This document shows positions 18,294-25,989 of a stretch of DNA of 32,888 bases, one piece after another. The stretch is from an uncultured Bacilli bacterium. GTDB lineage: Bacteria; Bacillota_I; Bacilli_A; ML615J-28; CAG-313. Where the stretch lies: contig CAKONV010000019.1 in assembly GCA_934098295.1 (NCBI GenBank), positions 1 to 32,888 on the forward strand, written 5' to 3'. Under the pieces are notes generated by a model. It was given only the letters and a program-made list of their open reading frames with translations, made no database searches and was not told the DNA's origin. Positions within the stretch are counted from its first letter, which is position 1. Every line of letters starts with the position of its first letter. Made by a program: the position numbers and the translations under genes.

Positions 18294-20331
18294 ACGTTTG
18301 TTTAAGTTTTTAAAAGGTAAATATCACTGGTTAGTAATGAGTTTATTAATGGTTGTAATTGTTCAAACGTTAGAATTTATTACCCCATTGCTAGTAAAAG
18401 TTGTTTTAGATGATTGCATAATGGGAATAGAATATAGTTGGGTTGAAGTTAGAGATAGCGGTAAACAGACGGTAAAATATCAAGATCGCTATTTTATCCA
18501 AGAAAGATATTTAACTACTGATGCTGAAGTTATTAAAGAAGTAAGCATTGTATTATCCAAAAATGGTTTTTATTTTGTGGAAGATAGTATTATAGATGGT
18601 ACCAAAAGTATTAAGAAAACCGATTCAGGTTATGAGTTAAAGATTACTAACAAAACTGAAGAAAAAACTTATGAGGCCATAAAAATTTCTAAAGATGAAG
18701 TATTTGCTTTCTATAAACCAATGTTTCCAACGATTATTACCTATATTGCTCTTATATTTTTAAAAACAGTAATCGTAATTGCCTGTAACTTTTTTAAGGC
18801 TTTTACCATTAACAAGGTTATTAATTATTTAGCGAATGCTGGACGTACGGCCGCCTTAAGAAGCGTTGAACATTTACCTATTAGTGTTTTTGAAAGTGAA
18901 CCAGCTGGTAAAACTGCCTCAAGGATAACTCATGATGTTGATGGAATGATTATAATGTATCGACAATTAATAAATTTATTTGCAAGCGTCGCTTTAAGCT
19001 TTATTTTCGCATACGTTGGTATGTTTTATTTGAATTATAAATTAGCTCTCCTTACATTTTTCTGTTATCCTTTTGTTTATTTATGGATTAGATTCTTCTT
19101 AAAGAAACTTAAAACAATAGCCGTTAAAGTAAATGAATCAAGAAGTATGTTAACCGCTAAAACTAATGAAGTAATTAATGGAATTCAAATTTTACAAATA
19201 TTTAATTTTAAAAAACAAACAGTTGAAGAATTTGATAAAATAAATGATGACTATCGAAAAGAGCAACTAAAAGATGTAAAATTAGGAATTACACTCGGAT
19301 GGAATATGATAAATATAATCCGTTCGCTTATTACGACCATTATAGTTGTATATTTTGGATTACAATATTTAAATTTTTCTGGTATTGTGATAACAGCAGG
19401 TTTAATATATGCTTATAATCAATATTTAACTAAAATCATTGAACCCGTAAATATTATATTTACACAAATTAGTAGTTTTGAACATTCTCACGTACAAATT
19501 GATAGAATTCACAAATTAATTGAAGGAAAACAAGAAGATGATACTAAAACACTAATTCCTAGATATCGTGGCGATGTAAAGTTTGATAATATTTGGTTTA
19601 GCTATGTTGATAAAGAATATGTGTTAAAAGGGGTGTCAATCGACATAAAAGCTGGTCAATTTGTAGGACTTGTTGGTCATACGGGTAGTGGTAAAAGTTC
19701 TATGATGAACTTGTTATTAAGATTTTATGATTTAACAGACCCTTTATCGGGAAAAATTACCGTTGATGGAATGGACATTGCTCAAATACCAAAAAGGACT
19801 TATCGTGAACATATTGGTATTGTTCTTCAAGAACCAATAATGATTAGAGGAACTATTGCTGATAATATCCGCTTTGGTAAAGAAGGGGTTAGTGATGAAC
19901 AAATAATAGAAGTTTTAAAAGAAATGGGTGGATATCGAATTATTAAAAAATTTCCTAATGGTATCAACCAAGAAATATCAAGAAATGGTGTTAATATGAG
20001 TGCTGGTGAAAAACAAATTATTAGTTTAGCACGAGCCATTATTCACGATCCTGCTATTTTAATTATGGATGAAGCTACTTCCCATATCGATACGGAAACT
20101 GAAGAAATTGTAAAGCAATCATTAAATGTTGCTTGTAAAGGAAGAACGACCATCGTTATTGCCCATCGTTTATCAACGGTTTTCGATGCTGATAAAATTT
20201 TTGTTTTGGATCATGGCTTAAAGGTTGAGGAAGGTACTCATCAAGAGTTAGTAAAACTTAATGGTGTTTATGCTAATATTTATAGATCACAAGTAGCAAA
20301 TATTCAAAATTTAAAAACATTAGAAAAATAA
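18280..20331 (+). CDS. ABC exporter half-transporter with extracellular insert (BmrD/YheH-like)
   Basis: 683 residues from ATG 18280, which is preceded at seven bases by AAAAGGTG; an upstream in-frame GTG (18271) overlaps that site and is less likely. It overlaps the previous gene by 14 bases, so translation is probably coupled. Between membrane helices 1 and 2 lies an unusual polar insert of about 100 residues (about 47-149), expected outside the cell, like the extracellular domain of BmrD. The ATPase domain has Walker A GHTGSGKS (466-473), signature degenerated to MSAGE (573-577), Walker B LIMDE with the catalytic Glu598, and His629. Its Walker B glutamate pairs with the intact LSGGQ of its partner, giving one active and one degenerate ATP site. 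Confidence 0.9.
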   Translation: MKNYRRLFKFLKGKYHWLVMSLLMVVIVQTLEFITPLLVKVVLDDCIMGIEYSWVEVRDSGKQTVKYQDRYFIQERYLTTDAEVIKEVSIVLSKNGFYFVEDSIIDGTKSIKKTDSGYELKITNKTEEKTYEAIKISKDEVFAFYKPMFPTIITYIALIFLKTVIVIACNFFKAFTINKVINYLANAGRTAALRSVEHLPISVFESEPAGKTASRITHDVDGMIIMYRQLINLFASVALSFIFAYVGMFYLNYKLALLTFFCYPFVYLWIRFFLKKLKTIAVKVNESRSMLTAKTNEVINGIQILQIFNFKKQTVEEFDKINDDYRKEQLKDVKLGITLGWNMINIIRSLITTIIVVYFGLQYLNFSGIVITAGLIYAYNQYLTKIIEPVNIIFTQISSFEHSHVQIDRIHKLIEGKQEDDTKTLIPRYRGDVKFDNIWFSYVDKEYVLKGVSIDIKAGQFVGLVGHTGSGKSSMMNLLLRFYDLTDPLSGKITVDGMDIAQIPKRTYREHIGIVLQEPIMIRGTIADNIRFGKEGVSDEQIIEVLKEMGGYRIIKKFPNGINQEISRNGVNMSAGEKQIISLARAIIHDPAILIMDEATSHIDTETEEIVKQSLNVACKGRTTIVIAHRLSTVFDADKIFVLDHGLKVEEGTHQELVKLNGVYANIYRSQVANIQNLKTLEK

Positions 20332-20343
20332 TGGCTATTTTTC

Positions 20344-20371
20344 TTGCAAAAAAAAATAAAAAAGGTAAAAT
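20344..20371 (+). promoter_or_regulatory. Promoter of mscS
   Basis: TTGCAA (20344-20349) and TAAAAT (20366-20371) are 16 bases apart. No terminator separates the ABC genes from it, so read-through may contribute. Confidence 0.5.
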
Positions 20372-20405
20372 ATATTTAATTAGTTAAACTAAGGAAGGAA
20401 AGAAA

Positions 20406-21323
20406 ATGTTATTTTTAGATAGTACAACAAGTACAGATCAAACACAAACCCAATTAACTCAATTTGAAAAAATTTTTGATTTCCATTTTGATTTTATTGA
20501 AAGTCCTCAAGTTCAATCAATAATTAATAAAATAATTGAAGTTTTGTTTGTAATAGTAGTATTTTTTATTTTATGTAAAATTACTGATACCATTACCAGA
20601 ATTATTAGAAAGAAAATGACAAAGAAAAAAATGGATAAAACTATTACAAATGTTGTTTATTATATTTCTAATAAAGGTATAAAGTTAATTTTGATTTTTA
20701 TGGCCGTTGGTTGTTTAGGAATTGATACAAGTAGTATTGTAGGATTATTTACCGCAACTGGTTTAGGAATAGGTCTTGCTGTTCAAGGGGCTTTATCCAA
20801 TTTTGCAGGTGGTTTTTTAATACTAATTAATCGACCTTTCAAACTTGATGATTATATTGAATGTCAAGGAACGGCGGGAACTGTTGAAGATATAAAATTA
20901 TTTTATACATATTTAAGAACTCCTGATAACAAAGTAGTTCTAATTCCTAATGGGGCTTTAATTGGTGGTGTTGTTACCAACTATAGTAGTAAACCTACGA
21001 GAAGAGTGGATATAACATTTAGTATCGATTATGATGCTAATTTCATGGAAGCCGAAAAAGTAATTTTGGAAGTTTGTAAATCTCATGGATTAATTTTAAA
21101 AGATCCAGCTCCAACTGTTCGTATTGGTGAATGGGCAGATTCTAGTATCGAACTTTCAACAAAAGTTTGGGTAAAAAGTGATGATTATTGGACAGTTAAA
21201 TTTGATTTATTAGAACAAGTATATGTAGCATTAAATGAAGCACACATTGCTATACCATATAATCAAATTCAAGTTTCTTATCGAAATGTTGTTGAAGAAA
21301 AGAAACAAGCTCAAAATAAATAA
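20406..21323 (+). CDS. mscS: Small-conductance mechanosensitive channel MscS
   Basis: 305 residues, close to the 286 of E. coli MscS. It opens a pore under membrane tension and releases solutes during hypo-osmotic shock. After a polar N-terminus come three membrane helices: about 45-62, 92-110, and the pore helix about 113-145 with GLGIGLAVQGALSNFAGGF, the Gly/Ala-packed TM3 signature. NRPFKLDDYIE then leads into the beta domain (EGTxGxVE-like GTAGTVEDIKLFYT, with NKVVLIPNG), and a C-terminal alpha/beta domain ends in IAIPYNQIQV. The start ATG has AAGGAAGGAAAG just upstream. It is a single-gene unit with a terminator after it. Confidence 0.93.
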   Translation: MLFLDSTTSTDQTQTQLTQFEKIFDFHFDFIESPQVQSIINKIIEVLFVIVVFFILCKITDTITRIIRKKMTKKKMDKTITNVVYYISNKGIKLILIFMAVGCLGIDTSSIVGLFTATGLGIGLAVQGALSNFAGGFLILINRPFKLDDYIECQGTAGTVEDIKLFYTYLRTPDNKVVLIPNGALIGGVVTNYSSKPTRRVDITFSIDYDANFMEAEKVILEVCKSHGLILKDPAPTVRIGEWADSSIELSTKVWVKSDDYWTVKFDLLEQVYVALNEAHIAIPYNQIQVSYRNVVEEKKQAQNK

Positions 21324-21329
21324 ACAAGA

Positions 21330-21362
21330 AGAGTCTAAGGTAGTTTTACTTTAGACTTTTAT
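21330..21362 (+). terminator. Intrinsic terminator after mscS
   Basis: AGTCTAA (21332-21338) pairs with TTAGACT (21351-21357), followed by a short T-tract. The stem is short, so some read-through into the kinase gene is likely; I found no convincing promoter in the 23 bases that remain. Confidence 0.65.
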
Positions 21363-21385
21363 GTATAAAAATGAAAGGATAAAGA

Positions 21386-22324
21386 ATGATTAATACTAAT
21401 AAAGAAGATAAAATTGCTGTTATTGGTTTAAGTGGTGAATCAATTTTTATGAAAGTTGACCATTTTAATGAAGAAGGCGAAACTGTCGTTGCTACTAGTT
21501 ACAATAAGGAATATGGTGGAAAAGGCTACAATCAAGCTTTAGCTGCAGCTAGATTTGGTAAAAAAGTTAGTTTTCTTACCGTTTTTGGTGATGATGAAAT
21601 AAGTAAATGTGCTTTAAAAAGTCTTGAAAAAGAAAAAATTAATTGTAAAGCAGTTATAAAAAAGGGGTTAAAAAGTGCAGCTGCTAGCATAATTATTGAT
21701 AAAGAAGGTAAAAATAGAGTAATTTGCTATCAAGGAGCATCCGATTACTTGAACAAGGAAGATGTAAGAAGTTTTGAAGAAGAAATTGCTACAAGCAAAT
21801 ATTTATTATTGCAATTAGAAACATCAAAAGAATCGTTAGAAGAAGCAATTAATATTGCTAGCAAATATGATACAAAAATTATTTTAAACCCAGCTCCTGC
21901 ATATAAGTTGGATAATAAACTTTTGGATAAATGCTATATTATTACTCCAAATGAACAAGAAGTAAAAATATTATATGGTTTAAATGAAGAAATTAATGAA
22001 AAGTCAATTCTTAGATTACCACAAAAAAGAATAATAGTTACTTTAGGAGATAAAGGATCGATTTTAAAAGATGATGAAATAGTACATCATATTAAACCAT
22101 TAGTAGTTAAGGCTATAAATACTACAGGAGCAGGTGATACTTATAATGGTGTTTTAACGGCAGCTCTTTTGGAAGGAAGAAAACTTGAAGAAGCAGCCAT
22201 TTTAGCAAGTATAGCATCATCAATAAGTGTATCAAGAGAGTTTGTTATCGATTCAATCCCTTACCACAATGAAATAATGGAAGAATTTGATAAAACAGAC
22301 ATTTGTCGTTTTTTTACAAATTAG
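21386..22324 (+). CDS. PfkB-family sugar kinase, ribokinase-like
   Basis: A 312-residue cytosolic kinase of the ribokinase/PfkB family, which phosphorylates a sugar or nucleoside with ATP. The N-terminal signature GGKGYNQALAAARFG (44-58) is almost the ribokinase GGKGANQ motif. ILNPAPA (167-173) and ITPNEQEV (186-193) follow, and the ATP-site motif NTTGAGDTYNG (245-255) contains the catalytic base Asp251. The C-terminal SVSREFVIDSIP resembles the ribokinase end. The first strand (IGLSGESIFMKVD) differs from the ribokinase GSxNxD, so the substrate is uncertain. The ribosome binding site GAAAGGA is nine bases ahead. It lies 90 bases before the SIS-domain gene, whose family binds sugar phosphates, suggesting a shared pathway. 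Confidence 0.8.
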   Translation: MINTNKEDKIAVIGLSGESIFMKVDHFNEEGETVVATSYNKEYGGKGYNQALAAARFGKKVSFLTVFGDDEISKCALKSLEKEKINCKAVIKKGLKSAAASIIIDKEGKNRVICYQGASDYLNKEDVRSFEEEIATSKYLLLQLETSKESLEEAINIASKYDTKIILNPAPAYKLDNKLLDKCYIITPNEQEVKILYGLNEEINEKSILRLPQKRIIVTLGDKGSILKDDEIVHHIKPLVVKAINTTGAGDTYNGVLTAALLEGRKLEEAAILASIASSISVSREFVIDSIPYHNEIMEEFDKTDICRFFTN

Positions 22325-22334
22325 TACTTAAAAC

Positions 22335-22363
22335 TTGAAGAGTTAATTTTATTATGATATAAT
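22335..22363 (+). promoter_or_regulatory. Strong promoter of the SIS-domain gene
   Basis: TTGAAG (22335-22340), 17-base spacer, TATAAT (22358-22363), with a TGN extension (TGA) before the -10 box. One of the best promoters in the window. Confidence 0.75.
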
Positions 22364-22414
22364 AGAATAGTAAAATAAAAATATAATCAATAAATGAAGG
22401 AGATTTATTTTAAT

Positions 22415-24211
22415 ATGATTTACAAAACAATATTAACACCTGAAGAAGCTTCTAAAGACTTTTGTGAAAATGAGAAGCAATTCCATTTAGGTGTTATTCC
22501 AACTGAACAATCAAATCCAATTACTAAGAATTTGAGTGCAACTATCGCAAGAGACACTGCTGAAGGTGTAAAAATGATTCTTGCTGCTGACGTTAACATT
22601 CCAACTGTTGCTAAAAAATCTTTCAAAAGTAAAGAATTTAAAAAACTAGTTGCTGATATTGTTAGCGCTATGAACAATCATAAAACAGTATTATTCTCAT
22701 CTGTTGGTGCATCAGGAAGAATGGCTATCCAATTAGATGGTGCATGGAGATATTTCTGGACTTCTTTAATTCAAAAATTACCATATCGTAAAGAAGAATT
22801 AATGGCATTAAGTGAAGTAACTAACAGCCATACAACTGGTGGTGACCGTGCTTTAGTTCACTCAGTTGAAAATTTTGAAGACTATTTAACCTTTGGTCGT
22901 CAACAAGTAGTAGAAGCTAATGTTGGCCCTGGTGATGTTGTTGTTGCTCTTGCTGAATGTGGACTTTCTGCATCTGTAAATGGTGCTGCATTACAAGGCG
23001 AAGAAAATGGTTGCAATACATATTATTTCTATTGTAATCCAAAAGAAATACTATATGAACATCTTGATCGTGTTAAAGAATCATTTGATCGTAAGGACAT
23101 TATCAAAGTTCCTCTATATGTAGGTAACATGGCTGTTGCTGGTTCTACTCGTATGCAAGTAACAACGGTAGAATTATTAGTTGCTGGTGCTGCTTTAGAA
23201 ACTGCTGCATATCAATATATGCAAGAACACTTTACTGAAGATGAATTAAAAGTCGTTAATGCTAATGGTAAAGGTGCATTACAACCAGAGGAATATGCTG
23301 CTGCTCATAAGAATTTAGTAAAACAATTATCAAGTGGTAAAGCTTTACAAGGCCTTGCTAAAGCCGTTGAATTAGAAACTGCTACTTATAATGAAAAAGG
23401 CTTAATTACTTATACTACTCATGATTATCTACTTGATATCATGACTGATACAACTGAACGTCAACCAACGTTTACACTTCCTCCTTTCAAAAAATTTAAT
23501 GATACAAAGGCAGAAGTAAGTTGGGCTTATATTAAAGACCCTCTATATCCTAATACTGTTGCATGGCAACATGTATTCCGTCGTCCTATAAAAGGTCTTG
23601 AATGGACTAAAGAAGATTACATTCGTATGAATGCTGATCAACAAATTATTAATAATCCTCCACATGTTAGTGGTAGCGAAGTACTTGATTACAACATTGG
23701 TAATGAAGATGACCCATCACGTTATTCACGTAAACCAGCACGTTTACTTTGCATCGATATTAATAATTCAGCAGATAAAGATGTACTTGCATGGTTCAAT
23801 ACTGAAAAAGAACATTTCTCTGAAGGTTATGTAATCCGTATGGGTGAAATCGCTAAAGGTAAGAAATGCGAAAATGAAATTTTAATTCCAGTAAAACTAC
23901 CTCGTACTTGTACAGATTTAATGACTCACTTAATGGTTAAATTAGCATTTAACGTTATGTCTACAGCTACAATGGCTAAAATGGGTAGAGTATATGGTAA
24001 CTGGATGGTTCAAGTATTACCAACTAATAAGAAATTAATTGACCGTTCAACAAGAATTATTGCTAACTTAGCAAAAATTCCTTATGAACAAGCTAACCTT
24101 GAATTCTTTAAATCATATTATAATCGTAAACCTGAGGATGAATACAAAGAATCTTATGTTGTTGAAACATTAAAGAGACTTGGATTTGATCCATCTAAGG
24201 ATATCGAATAA
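22415..24211 (+). CDS. Double-SIS MurQ/GCKR-like sugar-phosphate protein
   Basis: 598 residues from ATG 22415, eleven bases after AAGGAGA (22397-22403); an in-frame ATG at 22394 overlaps that site. The first SIS domain (about 50-265) has SSVGASGRMAIQLDGAW, TTGGDRALVHSVENFED and VALAECGLSASV, and ends with AGSTRMQ. The C-terminal part (about 440-570) has TDLMTHLMVKLAFNVMSTATMAK, split here as TDLMTHLMVKL and AFNVMSTATMAK, then GRVYGN and PTNKKLIDRSTRII, strongly like the end of N-acetylmuramate-6-phosphate etherase. The length and layout resemble the glucokinase regulator GCKR (about 625), not MurQ (about 300). The MurQ catalytic Glu after the SGR loop is missing. Many CGT codons and a strong promoter suggest high expression. 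Exact function unknown; sugar-phosphate binding is likely. Confidence 0.75.
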   Translation: MIYKTILTPEEASKDFCENEKQFHLGVIPTEQSNPITKNLSATIARDTAEGVKMILAADVNIPTVAKKSFKSKEFKKLVADIVSAMNNHKTVLFSSVGASGRMAIQLDGAWRYFWTSLIQKLPYRKEELMALSEVTNSHTTGGDRALVHSVENFEDYLTFGRQQVVEANVGPGDVVVALAECGLSASVNGAALQGEENGCNTYYFYCNPKEILYEHLDRVKESFDRKDIIKVPLYVGNMAVAGSTRMQVTTVELLVAGAALETAAYQYMQEHFTEDELKVVNANGKGALQPEEYAAAHKNLVKQLSSGKALQGLAKAVELETATYNEKGLITYTTHDYLLDIMTDTTERQPTFTLPPFKKFNDTKAEVSWAYIKDPLYPNTVAWQHVFRRPIKGLEWTKEDYIRMNADQQIINNPPHVSGSEVLDYNIGNEDDPSRYSRKPARLLCIDINNSADKDVLAWFNTEKEHFSEGYVIRMGEIAKGKKCENEILIPVKLPRTCTDLMTHLMVKLAFNVMSTATMAKMGRVYGNWMVQVLPTNKKLIDRSTRIIANLAKIPYEQANLEFFKSYYNRKPEDEYKESYVVETLKRLGFDPSKDIE

Positions 24212-24229
24212 AACTAATTTATTGAAAGT

Positions 24230-24280
24230 AAAATGAGAAAATAGTATAGTTTACTGTTTTCTCATTTTCTCTATTTTTTT
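24230..24280 (+). terminator. Strong intrinsic terminator after the SIS-domain gene
   Basis: A 17-base stem with one G-U pair: AAAATGAGAAAATAGTA (24230-24246) and TACTGTTTTCTCATTTT (24252-24268), a five-base loop, then a T-rich tail. Confidence 0.92.
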
Positions 24281-24321
24281 TAAGTCATTAACAAAATAAA
24301 AAATGCTTATAACGCTTGTTA

Positions 24322-24350
24322 TTGAAAAATAATTTTTTTTGTGATAGAAT
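24322..24350 (+). promoter_or_regulatory. Promoter of the HD-PPC-NUDIX operon
   Basis: TTGAAA (24322-24327), 17-base spacer, TAGAAT (24345-24350) with TGA immediately before the -10 box (extended -10). Confidence 0.7.
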
Positions 24351-24390
24351 AATACTGATTTAATAGTAAAACATAGAGGAGGCTGAAAAA

Positions 24391-25044
24391 ATGACATATG
24401 AAGAAATATTAAAAAATGAAACGATTAGAACCTATGTTATGGCTGCCGATAAAAGTTTAGAGGCTTTAGGCTATACGGAACATAGTTATGCTCATACAGG
24501 ACTTGTTGCTGAAAGAGTAGGGTATATCTTACGTACCTTAAACTATCCAGAACGAATCATTGAATTAGGAATGATTGCTGGATATATGCATGATATAGGA
24601 AATCTTGTTAATAGAGTTGATCATAGTCAAAGTGGGGCTATTATTGCTTTTAGACTACTTAGTGATTTAAACTTTGACCCTGAAGAAATTAGTATGATTG
24701 TATCTGCGATTGGTAATCATGATGAAGGAACTGGAGTTCCTGTAAGTCCCTTAGCTGCGGCTTTAATAATAGCTGATAAATCCGATGTAAGAAGAAGTAG
24801 AGCTAGAAAAGAAAATGGTAGTAGTGATATCCATTATCGCGTTAATTATTCGGTTTTAAAATCAGAATTAAAAATTAATGAAGCACATACTTTAATAAAA
24901 TTAAAACTAACAGTTGATACTCATTACAGTTCCATCATGGATTATCTAGAAATCTTTTTAGATAGAATGATTTTATGTAAAAAGGCTGCTTCAACTTTAG
25001 GATTAGAATTTAAGTTAATGTTTAATGAACAACAATTGATTTAG
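24391..25044 (+). CDS. HD-domain phosphohydrolase
   Basis: A 217-residue cytosolic protein of the HD superfamily of metal-dependent phosphohydrolases. Candidate metal ligands are His35 (YAHTGLV), His67-Asp68 (GYMHDIGNL), His78 and His110 (IGNHDEG), and Asp129 (IADKSD), the order expected for an active HD enzyme. The substrate cannot be read from the sequence; related small HD proteins act on nucleotides or signalling nucleotides. The ribosome binding site GAGGAGG (24376-24382) is eight bases before ATG. It is the first gene of a compact unit: the PPC gene follows after 12 bases and the NUDIX gene 3 bases after that. Confidence 0.8.
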   Translation: MTYEEILKNETIRTYVMAADKSLEALGYTEHSYAHTGLVAERVGYILRTLNYPERIIELGMIAGYMHDIGNLVNRVDHSQSGAIIAFRLLSDLNFDPEEISMIVSAIGNHDEGTGVPVSPLAAALIIADKSDVRRSRARKENGSSDIHYRVNYSVLKSELKINEAHTLIKLKLTVDTHYSSIMDYLEIFLDRMILCKKAASTLGLEFKLMFNEQQLI

Positions 25045-25056
25045 AAAGGCATTCAT

Positions 25057-25479
25057 ATGGAGTATAGAAAATTTAATGATAAAATAATTGTAAGAATTGA
25101 CAAAGGTGAAGAAATCGTTGAACAAGTAATGAAAGTTGCAGCTTTTGAAAATCTAAAATTAGCAAGTATTACGGCTATTGGAGCAGTAAATGAATTTGAT
25201 ATTGGAAGCTATGATGTTACTAAAAAAGAATATAAATCAAATCATTTTGTTGGTACATATGAAATAGTATCATTGCTAGGTACCATTACCCAAAAAGAAG
25301 GTAATCCATATTTGCATTTACACCTAGCTTGTGGAAACGAAAAGGGAGAAGTCTTTGGCGGCCATTTAACTCGTGCGATTATTTCAGCAACATGTGAGAT
25401 GGTAATAAATGTTATCGAAGGAAAGGTTAATAGAAAATTTGATGAAATTGGTTTAAACCTATTTGATTTTGAGGACTAA
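25057..25479 (+). CDS. PPC (DUF296) domain protein
   Basis: A 140-residue protein that is essentially a single PPC/DUF296 domain, the fold found in plant AT-hook proteins and in stand-alone bacterial trimers. Landmarks are the LASITAIGAVNEFDIGSYD strand region, GTITQKEGNPYLHLHLA (His87 and His89) and GEVFGGHLTRA (His103), giving the HxH...GGH set thought to bind metal. The C-terminal strand is CEMVINVIEGKVNRKFD. Stand-alone family members have no firmly known activity. It sits between an HD phosphohydrolase and a NUDIX hydrolase with gaps of 12 and 3 bases, so all three are probably one transcript; a role in nucleotide handling is inference from this context. Confidence 0.85.
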   Translation: MEYRKFNDKIIVRIDKGEEIVEQVMKVAAFENLKLASITAIGAVNEFDIGSYDVTKKEYKSNHFVGTYEIVSLLGTITQKEGNPYLHLHLACGNEKGEVFGGHLTRAIISATCEMVINVIEGKVNRKFDEIGLNLFDFED

Positions 25480-25482
25480 TCT

Positions 25483-25938
25483 ATGGAAAATACGGAAAAT
25501 GTTGTTTTAACCAATATGTGTATGATTTATAAAGGTGATGAAATTCTTGTTGAAAATCGCACTAACAAAAAATGGCCAGGTGTTACTTTCCCTGGTGGTC
25601 ATGTTGATAAAAATGAATCTTTTGCTGATTCTACAATTAGAGAAGTCTTTGAAGAAACAGGACTTAAAATTAGCAACTTAGAATTATGTGGAATTAAACA
25701 ATTTAGTGAAAAAAGCGGAAAATATCGTTATATTGTTCTTTTTTATAAAACTTCGACATTTGAAGGAAAATTAAAATCTAGTATTGAAGGTGAAGTTTTT
25801 TGGATAAAAAGAAAGGACTTAGAAAAATATCAGTTAGCTGAAGGATTTGAAAATATGATAAAAGTATTTGAAAATCCAACTTTAAGTGAAGTGTATTGTT
25901 ATTATGAAGGTGATGATTGGAAAGAAAGTCTTAAATAA
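25483..25938 (+). CDS. NUDIX hydrolase, MutT/YvcI-like
   Basis: A 151-residue NUDIX hydrolase. The NUDIX box is complete: GGHVDKNE then SFADSTI then REVFEETGL (about 38-61), fitting Gx5Ex7REUxEExGU with all metal-binding glutamates. The surrounding sequence (MCMIYKGDEILV, WPGVTFPGGHV, CGIKQF, YRYIVLFYKT, SSIEGEVFWI) resembles the YvcI/MutT group of Firmicutes annotated as 8-oxo-dGTP or nucleoside triphosphate pyrophosphohydrolases. It probably cleaves a damaged or non-canonical nucleotide in the cytosol. It starts three bases after the PPC stop, with its GAGGA site inside the end of that gene, so translation may be coupled. Confidence 0.9.
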   Translation: MENTENVVLTNMCMIYKGDEILVENRTNKKWPGVTFPGGHVDKNESFADSTIREVFEETGLKISNLELCGIKQFSEKSGKYRYIVLFYKTSTFEGKLKSSIEGEVFWIKRKDLEKYQLAEGFENMIKVFENPTLSEVYCYYEGDDWKESLK

Positions 25939-25989
25939 AAAATAATACATTAATAATAAACATTTTAGTTTTGTATAAAAAAAATAAAT

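Noticed and set aside
22415..24211. Calling the SIS-domain protein MurQ etherase
   Set aside because: It is twice the length of MurQ, lacks the Glu after the SGR loop and matches the two-part GCKR layout better.
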